Shown: positions 7,539-14,029 of the stretch, in pieces
How positions within the stretch are numbered: the stretch's first letter is position 1
Layout: each line of letters begins with the position of its first letter
Assembly: GCA_934597345.1 (NCBI GenBank)
Contig: CAKTRJ010000026.1
Location: forward strand, 1-33,746
From: an uncultured Oscillospiraceae bacterium
GTDB lineage: Bacteria > Bacillota > Clostridia > Oscillospirales > Oscillospiraceae
Reading direction: 5' to 3'
DNA length: 33,746 bases
Made by a program: the position numbers and the translations under genes
Notes under the pieces: generated by a model
The model's database searches: none
What the model saw: only the letters and a program-made list of their open reading frames with translations
What the model was told of the DNA's origin: nothing

Positions 7539-8126
7539 ATGTCTAACGTAAAGAGCTGTCTGTTGGTTGGCGTTGGCGGTCAGGGCGCGATCCTGATCTC
7601 CAAGATCATGTCCAACGGTTTTATGAAGGCCGGTTATGATGTCAAGCAGAGCGAGGTCCACGGTATGGCCCAGCGCGGCGGCTCCGTGTCCACCCAGGTC
7701 CGCTGGGGCGACAAGGTGTACGGCCCCGTGTTCGGCAAGGGCGAGGCCGACATCATGGTGGCGCTGGAGAAGATGGAAGCCGTCCGCTATGCGGAGTTCC
7801 TGAATCCCGACGGTGTGGCCGTCATCAATGACTACGCCATCAAGTCCACCACCATCGCCTCCGGCGCCGAGGAGTATCCCGAGGGCTGCATCGAGGCCAT
7901 GCAGAAGAACTTCAAGACCATCGCCGTTCCCGCCAGCGATATCGCCATCCAGCTGGGCAACGCCAAGTGCATGAACGTGGTGCTGTTCGGCGCCATGTGC
8001 GATTCTCTGGGCTGCCCCGAGATCGACTGGGAGCAGGTCGTGGCTGAGACCGTCCCCGCCAAGGTGAAGGAGCTGAACCTGAAGGCCTTCCGCGCCGGAC
8101 GCGAGGCTGCCAAGGCCGGTAAATAA
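7539..8126 (+). CDS. iorB: Indolepyruvate ferredoxin oxidoreductase, beta (gamma-type) subunit
   Basis: This 195-residue protein has the gamma-domain fold of 2-oxoacid:ferredoxin oxidoreductases. The signature LLVGVGGQGAILISKIM lies near the N terminus, followed by SEVHGMAQRGGSVSTQVRWG, which contributes to the CoA and substrate site in this family. ATG 7539 is chosen because AAAGGAGGAG overlaps the end of iorA and the start lies 1 base after the iorA stop, giving tight translational coupling. It is the last gene of the operon and is followed by an intrinsic terminator. Confidence 0.95.
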   Translation: MSNVKSCLLVGVGGQGAILISKIMSNGFMKAGYDVKQSEVHGMAQRGGSVSTQVRWGDKVYGPVFGKGEADIMVALEKMEAVRYAEFLNPDGVAVINDYAIKSTTIASGAEEYPEGCIEAMQKNFKTIAVPASDIAIQLGNAKCMNVVLFGAMCDSLGCPEIDWEQVVAETVPAKVKELNLKAFRAGREAAKAGK

Positions 8127-8163
8127 GCGCTATCCTCTACTGTACCATATCTCTGAAAAAGAG

Positions 8164-8194
8164 CGGCCCGCCGTCCTGGCGGGCCGTCCTTTTT
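8164..8194 (+). terminator. Rho-independent terminator after iorB
   Basis: A 9-bp GC stem, CGGCCCGCC (8164-8172) with GGCGGGCCG (8178-8186), closes on a GTCCT loop and is followed by TCCTTTTT. An A5 run precedes it. It lies 37 bases after the iorB stop. Confidence 0.9.
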
Positions 8195-8227
8195 GCGGAT
8201 TGATGTAATTTCGTGGGGAGGGAGAAT

Positions 8228-8286
8228 AAAAGCCTCCCTTGTGTAAAGGGAGGTGTCAAAATCGGAGATTTTGACGGAGGGATTGT
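8228..8286 (+). repeat. Half-copy of the CTCCCTTGTGTAAAGGGAGG intergenic element
   Basis: AAAGCCTCCCTTGTGTAAAG heads a first hairpin (CCTCCCTT / AAGGGAGG). It is followed by a second hairpin, TCAAAATC-GGA-GATTTTGA (8256-8274), and the conserved end CGGAGGGATTG. The two full copies at 22603 and 24446 have the same left half; the right half is missing here. The second stem has a different sequence from the other copies but keeps its pairing, which shows compensatory change. Confidence 0.8.
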
Positions 8287-8368
8287 TTTAAGAGGGCGTG
8301 GTGGAGACAAAGGTAAATTCTATGTCGGAGAGCGAAACACCTATTCTCCAATTATTCAAAAAATAGTA

Positions 8369-8397
8369 ATGACTTTTCCTGCCATATAGGGTACAAT
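8369..8397 (+). promoter_or_regulatory. Weak candidate promoter for the rhomboid-like gene
   Basis: ATGACT (8369-8374, 4 of 6) and TACAAT (8392-8397, 5 of 6) are separated by 17 bp and lie 42 bases before the start codon. The gene needs a promoter because a terminator and a repeat separate it from iorB. Confidence 0.45.
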
Positions 8398-8438
8398 GTA
8401 ACACAAACCCCGATCTGAATTCACAGGAGGAACCTTTC

Positions 8439-9308
8439 TTGAAAAAACTCTATGACGCGGTGCAGCGCTTCTGCGCGAGGTACCCCCGTTTCGGCATCCC
8501 CAACCTGATGCTTTACATCGTGGCCGGCAACGTGATCGTCTATATCCTGATGATGTTCACCCAGGCCAACGACGCCAACGCCCTGGCGTTCCTGACGCTG
8601 AATACCGCCGCCGTGCTGAAGGGCGAGCTGTGGCGCATCATCACCTATGTGTTCGTCCCCACCAGCAGCGGCATCTTCTGGCTGCTGATCAGTCTGTACT
8701 TCTACTACTGGATCGGCTCCACGCTGGAGCGCCAGTGGGGCACCGCCAAGTTCACTCTCTACTACATCAGCGGCGTACTGCTGACGGCGGTGGGTGTGCT
8801 GATCGCCAGCCTCATCTCCGGCCAGAGCTATACCGTGGCGGGCTCCTACTATGTGAACCTGTCCATGTTCTTCGCCTTCGCGTTCCTGTTCCCGGATACG
8901 CAGGTGCTGCTGTTTTTCATCATTCCCATCAAGATGAAGTGGCTGGCGTATCTGGACGCGGCGCTGTTTGCCTATGACGTGCTGCGCAGCCTGATCGCGG
9001 GCAACTGGGGCGGCGCGCTGCTGCCGGTGATCGCGCTTCTGAACTTCGCCGTGTTCATCTGGCCGGAGGTCCATTATATGGCCGACCGTGCCGCCTACCA
9101 TCACCGTCCCCAGACAGTGCAGTTCAAGCGGGCTGCCCAACAGCAGCAAAAGCAGGAGCAGAAGCAGGGCTATCATCATAAGTGCGCCGTCTGCGGCCGC
9201 ACGGATACGGACTATCCCGACCTGCAATTCCGCTATTGCAGCAAGTGCGCGGGCTACCACTGCTTCTGCCAGGATCACATCTTCACCCACGTCCACTTTA
9301 CGGAGTAA
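8439..9308 (+). CDS. Rhomboid-like membrane protein with C-terminal zinc ribbon; probably not a protease
   Basis: This is a 289-residue polytopic protein with about six membrane segments between residues 22 and 210. Rhomboid landmarks are present: GELWRIITYVFVP before the second segment and WIGSTLERQWGTAKFTLYY after it. Where rhomboids have the catalytic GxSG, this protein reads GSYYVNLSMF, and no histidine is evident in the last helix, so it looks catalytically dead. A Gln/Lys-rich linker leads to a C-terminal Cys/His cluster (CAVC, CSKC, CFC, then H residues), a likely zinc ribbon. The start is TTG 8439: AGGAGG at 8425-8430 is ideally spaced and no ATG competes. It is monocistronic with its own terminator. 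Function unknown. Confidence 0.78.
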   Translation: MKKLYDAVQRFCARYPRFGIPNLMLYIVAGNVIVYILMMFTQANDANALAFLTLNTAAVLKGELWRIITYVFVPTSSGIFWLLISLYFYYWIGSTLERQWGTAKFTLYYISGVLLTAVGVLIASLISGQSYTVAGSYYVNLSMFFAFAFLFPDTQVLLFFIIPIKMKWLAYLDAALFAYDVLRSLIAGNWGGALLPVIALLNFAVFIWPEVHYMADRAAYHHRPQTVQFKRAAQQQQKQEQKQGYHHKCAVCGRTDTDYPDLQFRYCSKCAGYHCFCQDHIFTHVHFTE

Positions 9309-9313
9309 AATAA

Positions 9314-9348
9314 CAAAGTTCCCGGCTCGGCCGGGGACTTTGCTTTTT
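9314..9348 (+). terminator. Rho-independent terminator after the rhomboid-like gene
   Basis: A 12-bp stem with one G-T pair, 9314-9325 with 9331-9342 (CAAAGTTCCCGG / CCGGGGACTTTG), closes on a CTCGG loop and is followed by CTTTTT. It lies 5 bases after the stop codon. Confidence 0.92.
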
Positions 9349-9416
9349 CCATTGTGCCGCGGCAAGCGGCACACCTCAGTTTTTCACGTTTCTCTCTTCT
9401 CTTTTCACTAAAAATA

Positions 9417-9455
9417 AAAGCACCCTGTTCCATGCGGAACAGGGTCTTTTTGTTT
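9417..9455 (-). terminator. Terminator of the sortase gene (possibly bidirectional)
   Basis: A 10-bp perfect stem ACCCTGTTCC / GGAACAGGGT (9422-9431 with 9436-9445) is flanked by A-rich sequence on the left, which reads as a T-rich tract on the minus strand, and by TCTTTTTG on the right. It lies 8 bases beyond the sortase stop. Confidence 0.88.
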
Positions 9456-9463
9456 TTATGTGT

Positions 9464-10372
9464 TTACTTCGTCTTGGCGGCCGTATCCGTCTTGTTGATG
9501 GTCGTATCCGCGGGATCCTTCAGCGCCCAGGTGGTGGGATCGGCGGTATCCTCGATCATCTTGCAGACGATCAGGTAACGATGGTTGTCGTCGCCGTTCT
9601 TGCACACCGACAGGATCAGCACCTTATCACCGGCCACAGGCATGTTGTCCTTGTCCAGATTGGTGGTGCTGTCGGTCTCCTTCCACAGCTGCTCGAAGAA
9701 GCTGTTGAACACGTCGGCCTTGGTGAAATCATGGTAATAGATGATATGGCTCAGATCATACTGAACGCCGCCCACGATCTGATAGGTCACACGGCGATCC
9801 TTCTGATACATATATACCAGATGCTGCTGGCTGAAATCCAGGTTCTTCAGCATGCTCTGCAATCCGCCGAACATGGTGCGGTTGGCCTGATTGTGGCCAT
9901 ACAGCACGGTGACGGGGTCGTTCAGGTCACGGCTGTTGATGGTCTTGCCCTCGACCACGGCCTCACTGAAAATGGTGCCGGCCTTGTTCTCGTTGCCGTC
10001 CAGATCACGGTGCAGGTAATAGTTGCGATCCGTGGGATGCTGCACCACAGGATAGGACAGCTCGTGGTCAGTGCCCAGGATCTTGGCGAAATCAGGCACT
10101 TCCAGCCATGCGTACACCTCCTTGTACTTGGCAAAGGTAGCTTCCATGTCCTTGGGCTCCACAACGGGATCGGGCTCCACGCGGTTTTCGGTGTCGTCCG
10201 GATCCACGATGGAAGGCTTGTTGGCGTCGTTGGTGTCATCGGGTGTCGTGTCGCCGCCGCAGCCCACCAGCGCCAGAACCATCACCAGAGACAGTACCAG
10301 AACCAGCAGCCGGGCAAAAGTGCGTCCGCTCACGGGAAGAGCCTGAACAAAGCGGTCAAATTTTTCTTTCAT
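9464..10372 (-). CDS. srtB: Class B sortase, predicted lipoprotein
   Basis: This 302-residue transpeptidase is of sortase class B. The catalytic residues are visible in order: His160 in LYGHNQ, Cys257 in ILSVCKN and Arg265 in HRYLIV. The N terminus is a basic segment followed by a hydrophobic helix ending ALVGC, a good lipobox with Cys38, so it is probably a lipid-anchored exported enzyme instead of the usual signal-anchor type. A Thr/Asp/Pro-rich linker (residues 40-75) follows. The start at 10372 is chosen because AAGGAGA precedes it closely; the long upstream extension is not plausible. It would join sorting-signal proteins to the wall or to each other, but no substrate gene is seen nearby. 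It has its own terminator; the phage-like cassette upstream on the same strand shows no clear terminator. Confidence 0.88.
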   Translation of the reverse strand: MKEKFDRFVQALPVSGRTFARLLVLVLSLVMVLALVGCGGDTTPDDTNDANKPSIVDPDDTENRVEPDPVVEPKDMEATFAKYKEVYAWLEVPDFAKILGTDHELSYPVVQHPTDRNYYLHRDLDGNENKAGTIFSEAVVEGKTINSRDLNDPVTVLYGHNQANRTMFGGLQSMLKNLDFSQQHLVYMYQKDRRVTYQIVGGVQYDLSHIIYYHDFTKADVFNSFFEQLWKETDSTTNLDKDNMPVAGDKVLILSVCKNGDDNHRYLIVCKMIEDTADPTTWALKDPADTTINKTDTAAKTK

Positions 10373-10526
10373 CCTATTTCTCCTTTCGCATGGCCGGACA
10401 TTCGCTGCGCGGCCTATGGGGAACAGCGCCGGATAACGATTATCACAGCGCTTGTTCCCATGGTACCATATTATGTTTCCAAAAGCAACCATAAATTTCT
10501 CGACGGAAAGGAGAATGCGATGTGCT

Positions 10527-11663
10527 TTACCAGTTGGCAGGGTGGTTCCACGTGGCGAAAAGCGCCTCAAAGCGCGCCCGCTGGGCCGCTGTCATGCGAC
10601 CTTTGTATTGGCTGAGAAGCGTGTCGGCCTGCTGCGTGTCGCCGCTTTTCAGATAGTTGCGCATGGCCCGTTCCAGACTATCCGCCGCCGTGGAGCTGAG
10701 GGACGCCGTGTTGCCGATGCTGGAAACGGCGCTGCTGCCGGTGGAGGAGGTACGCATACCCTTCTGCTCCGCGGCGGCCTTGTCGGCAAAATAGTCCAGC
10801 AGCAGCTGATAGTTTTTCAGATCGCGGCTGCTGATCTGGTCGTACTGGCTCTGGGCCTGGGCGACCTCCTTCTGCCATGCCGCCACCTGATCCTGCCAGC
10901 GATCATATTCGGCCTCCTCCTGTCCCTGCAGCAGGCCATAGCGGTCCAGCAGCGCCTCGCCTGCGTCGCGGTAGCGGTTATAGGCCACCGACTGTAATTG
11001 CGGCAGCATGTCGGACAGCTGCTGCAAATGCCGCTGATAGGACTGCTGGGCGGCGGACTGGGCATAGCTGGAGCCGTAGCCGCCGGTAAGATGGGCGCTC
11101 TGGCCCAGGGTATCCTTCATGGCGGCGCTGCCCTGGCGGGCATACTGGGCGGCGTAGGACTGGAACGCCGCGTCCGACGCGGGATCATAGGAAAAGCCGG
11201 GACGGCTGCTGATCTCCTGATATAGCGCCTCCAGCTGTGCCGCGAAGCTGGACTGGTAATCGGCGGGCCGCAGCGATGCCAGACTTTCCAGCAGACTGCG
11301 GGCCGCCTCCACGTCGCCGGAGGGGGTATAGCCCTTCTCCAGCTGTGCCAGCGCGGCAGAGGTCCCGGCAGAGACGGAACCCATCGCCGCCCCGGAGCTG
11401 GCGCTGCCCGAACCGGAGGAAGCAGGGGAATAGCTGGGGGTGTAGCTGGGCTGTGCCAGCAGGCTGCCCCAGGTCTCTTTTCCCACGATGCCGTCCAGCT
11501 TCAGGCCGTTTTTCTTCTGATAATCCCGCACGGCGGCCTGTGTTTTCGGACCAAAGATGCCGTCCACAGCCAGGTCGTAGCCGTGCTCGTTCAGCACGTT
11601 CTGCAATTTGTTGACGGCGCTGCCGGTGGAGCCGTACCCCACCTGACGGTAAGTAGATGCCAT
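10527..11663 (-). CDS. Peptidoglycan-binding virion-associated protein
   Basis: This 378-residue protein has an N-terminal PG_binding_1-type domain (about residues 8-65). The typical pattern is GSTGSAVNKLQNVLNEHGY, then VDGIFGPKTQAAVRDYQKKN and LDGIVGKETWGSLL. A Ser/Pro/Tyr-rich linker follows, then a long Ala/Gln-rich helical region (residues 120-300) with LTGGYGSSYAQSAAQQSYQR, a composition like phage internal or ejection proteins. There is no catalytic wall-hydrolase domain, so it can bind but probably not cut peptidoglycan. AAAGGAG lies ahead of the start at 11663. It is the last gene of the cassette, 30 bases after the fibre gene. Its role, anchoring the particle to or passing DNA through the wall, is inference. 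Confidence 0.75.
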   Translation of the reverse strand: MASTYRQVGYGSTGSAVNKLQNVLNEHGYDLAVDGIFGPKTQAAVRDYQKKNGLKLDGIVGKETWGSLLAQPSYTPSYSPASSGSGSASSGAAMGSVSAGTSAALAQLEKGYTPSGDVEAARSLLESLASLRPADYQSSFAAQLEALYQEISSRPGFSYDPASDAAFQSYAAQYARQGSAAMKDTLGQSAHLTGGYGSSYAQSAAQQSYQRHLQQLSDMLPQLQSVAYNRYRDAGEALLDRYGLLQGQEEAEYDRWQDQVAAWQKEVAQAQSQYDQISSRDLKNYQLLLDYFADKAAAEQKGMRTSSTGSSAVSSIGNTASLSSTAADSLERAMRNYLKSGDTQQADTLLSQYKGRMTAAQRARFEALFATWNHPANW

Positions 11664-11693
11664 AATGATATTCTCCTTTTGCGAATCGTGTCC

Positions 11694-13268
11694 TCAGCTG
11701 ACCCGCTGCCAGACATATACTGCCAGATAGGGCGGCATCATGTCGATGGCCTGCCCGCCGCCGGAGGACTGCGTGGTCAGATCAAGGCTGTGGTTGTGGG
11801 TGTTGCTGTAAGCGTCGGTATACAGGCTTCGGCTGCCGCTTCCGCCTCCCCAGCTTTCGGCGTACGCGCCGGAGCCGCTTCCGCCCTGGGCGATGTTGGG
11901 CAGGCTGTGGCTGTGGCTCATCTCCTGCGCGTCGGTATAGCCGCTGACCCGATGGGTGTGGGGCGGCAGTTGATCAGCGGTCAGCGTCCGCTGCGCCTGT
12001 CCGCCGGTGCTCCCGGCGGCATAGCTTTCACCTGCCGCCAGCAGGAAGCGATCCTGGATCCGCTGCCATGTGCCGCCCAGCACTGTGCCGGGATCTGTGG
12101 TGGCGGCGGACAGATACAGCGCCCCCACCGGGTACAGCAGATCCAGCAGCGTCCGGCCGCCCACCGTCAGGCTGCCCGCCGCCACCTTGCCCGCCACGGT
12201 CATGTCGCCGTCAAACCCCGCGTCCCACGCGCATTGCAGCGTAGGGCTGTCCGCCAGTTTGCCGAAGGCCGCGCCCACGCCTCCGGCCCGGAGGTGGAAG
12301 GCCACCGCCGCGTTGGAGGAGGTATAACTGACGGCCCGGACGCTGCCCACCGTGTCAATGGCGGACAGCTCCACCTCATAGGTGGCGTCCTTCTCCAGCG
12401 TGGAGGCGATTTGCGTGGTCAGACCGCTTACCAGCGTGGTATAGCCGCCATAGGTGCCGCCCACCTTGCGGTATCTGGCCCGCAGCGTCACGGTGTTGCG
12501 GCCGTCCAGCGGCCAGCAGGAGCCGGTGGCCTTCACCCGCAGGCATGCGCCGCCGCTGTCCTCCACTCCGGCGGCGCTGCACCGGAAAGCCACCGAGGTC
12601 TGCAGCGACGGCGTCTGATAGTCGAATACCGATACCGCCGGGGCGCTGACGGTGGTGGTGCGCCCGCGGGAATCGGTGACCGTGGCGGTAGGCGTCAGGG
12701 TGCCCGCCATACCGATGGGCGCCGTGGTGCCGGAAAAGCCCTTCACGGTCTGCCCGGCAAAGGTGAACCGGCACTCCGCCAGAGACGCGCCGCCCACGGC
12801 GCTGGCCTGCACCTCATATTGCAGGCAGCTCATGCCCCGCACCCACAGGCCCCACTGCTCCAGCAGGTCGTTGTCGTTCACCAGCGCCACCGTCAGCGTG
12901 GCACTGGGACGCATGGTGTCCGGCACGTAGGCGGTAAAGGCGTAGGTCTTGGTGCAGTAGTTGGGGTTACTCAGCTGGGGGATGCTGCTGTGGAAGGCCA
13001 CCGTCATAGTCAGCGTACCGCTGCCGGATACGCTGTCGGGAATGGCCAGCGACAGGCTCTCCTCCGGCGTCCAGCTGTATACCACGCGGGTATCGTTCTG
13101 GGAGACGACCGTCAGTTCCGCATCGCTGACAGCGGCGCTGACGCCCTGAAAGTCATAGCGGAAGGAGAAGCTGTACAGGGCCGAGGGCCGGGTCACCACC
13201 AGTGTGTTGGCCTGCCCGATGGTGATGTCGCCCCAGCTGAGATTAAAATCCTTTTCCGTATATGCCAT
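11694..13268 (-). CDS. Phage tail fibre with C-terminal collar domain
   Basis: This 524-residue protein starts at 13268, where GGAGGG lies just before the ATG. The N-terminal two thirds is beta-rich with repeated Ig-like stretches. The end carries a collar-type segment: YPVGALYLSAATTDPGTVLG, GTWQRIQDRFLLAAG, AGSTGGQAQRTL, and PPYLAVYVWQRVS at the terminus. Three His-x-His motifs (HTH, HSH, HNH) lie within it; in several phage needle and fibre tips such motifs bind iron along the trimer axis. It would be the host-contact fibre of the particle. It follows the 252-residue gene by 2 bases. Fibre identity is secure from the collar pattern; the receptor is unknown. Confidence 0.85.
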   Translation of the reverse strand: MAYTEKDFNLSWGDITIGQANTLVVTRPSALYSFSFRYDFQGVSAAVSDAELTVVSQNDTRVVYSWTPEESLSLAIPDSVSGSGTLTMTVAFHSSIPQLSNPNYCTKTYAFTAYVPDTMRPSATLTVALVNDNDLLEQWGLWVRGMSCLQYEVQASAVGGASLAECRFTFAGQTVKGFSGTTAPIGMAGTLTPTATVTDSRGRTTTVSAPAVSVFDYQTPSLQTSVAFRCSAAGVEDSGGACLRVKATGSCWPLDGRNTVTLRARYRKVGGTYGGYTTLVSGLTTQIASTLEKDATYEVELSAIDTVGSVRAVSYTSSNAAVAFHLRAGGVGAAFGKLADSPTLQCAWDAGFDGDMTVAGKVAAGSLTVGGRTLLDLLYPVGALYLSAATTDPGTVLGGTWQRIQDRFLLAAGESYAAGSTGGQAQRTLTADQLPPHTHRVSGYTDAQEMSHSHSLPNIAQGGSGSGAYAESWGGGSGSRSLYTDAYSNTHNHSLDLTTQSSGGGQAIDMMPPYLAVYVWQRVS

Positions 13269-13270
13269 GG

Positions 13271-14029
13271 TTACCCTCCGATCCATTTGAATGTCAGGCC
13301 GCTGCCGCTTTCCATGCGCCATGAGCCGATGCTGATGCTGTCCAGTACGGTGATGCTGGTGATATACAGCCGGTTATTGGACACATAGGCGATCTCCGTG
13401 CTGTCCTGCCAGAAGCTCAGCTTCTGGGCGGTGAATACGGCCCGGAAGTTGTTCTGCTCCACCACCTGTCTGCCGTCGATCTCCGTGGTGGTCAGATTCT
13501 GTCCCACCGCCACGCCGTAAACCGGGGCAGGGCCGTCATAGTACACGATACCCGTGCGGATATAGCCCTCCGTGTCCAGCCGGTAGCTGGAAAAGGCGGC
13601 GTCCACCGCCGCCACATTGGCGGCCAGATCGCTGCAAAAGCTGTAATACTGTGTCAGTGCCTCCGGATTGGCCTCCAGATAGGCGCTCAGCCGCTGCACA
13701 TAGGTGCCGAACTGGGACGCGGCCACATATTCCTCACTCAGCCGCACCTCCAGCTGCTCCATGTTCCGCGTCACCTGCTGGGCAGTTTTGATAATCATGG
13801 CCTTCAGATTCTGGAACTGCTCATTGTCCGAGGGCGAAGCAGCGCCAGAAGCCGCCGCGCCGCCCTTCCGCTGCGGGCCGCTGCCTCCGGAGGCCGATAC
13901 CGTGCCGCCCTCCAGCGCCGCCAGCGCCATGTTCAGCTGCTGCGCCATCTGAAAGAGATAGGAGTACTGCTGCGTCAGTTGCTGCTGCACCGACCCGTTG
14001 GGGTAGGGCGGCATGGGAAAATCGCTCAC
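13271..14029 (-). CDS. Phage tail-associated structural protein
   Basis: This 252-residue protein begins MSDFPMPPYPNGSVQQQLTQ, with a helical N-terminal half (QQLNMALAALEGG, later NMEQLEVRLSEEYVAASQ) and a beta-rich C terminus with FRAVFTAQKLSFWQDSTEIA and NNRLYITSITVLDSISIG. It resembles small tail or baseplate proteins that connect the tail to fibres in Firmicute prophages, but I cannot place it in a named family. Its start overlaps the stop of the 569-residue gene by 4 bases (ATGA), and its stop lies 2 bases before the fibre start. This translational coupling supports a shared assembly role with the fibre. Confidence 0.7.
   Translation of the reverse strand: MSDFPMPPYPNGSVQQQLTQQYSYLFQMAQQLNMALAALEGGTVSASGGSGPQRKGGAAASGAASPSDNEQFQNLKAMIIKTAQQVTRNMEQLEVRLSEEYVAASQFGTYVQRLSAYLEANPEALTQYYSFCSDLAANVAAVDAAFSSYRLDTEGYIRTGIVYYDGPAPVYGVAVGQNLTTTEIDGRQVVEQNNFRAVFTAQKLSFWQDSTEIAYVSNNRLYITSITVLDSISIGSWRMESGSGLTFKWIGG

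Noticed and set aside
5684..7540. A 618-codon minus-strand frame opposite iorA
   Set aside because: Same antisense artefact; iorA has full motif support.
9458..10615. A 385-codon plus-strand frame opposite the sortase
   Set aside because: Sortase catalytic residues, lipobox and ribosome site are on the minus strand; the plus frame has none.
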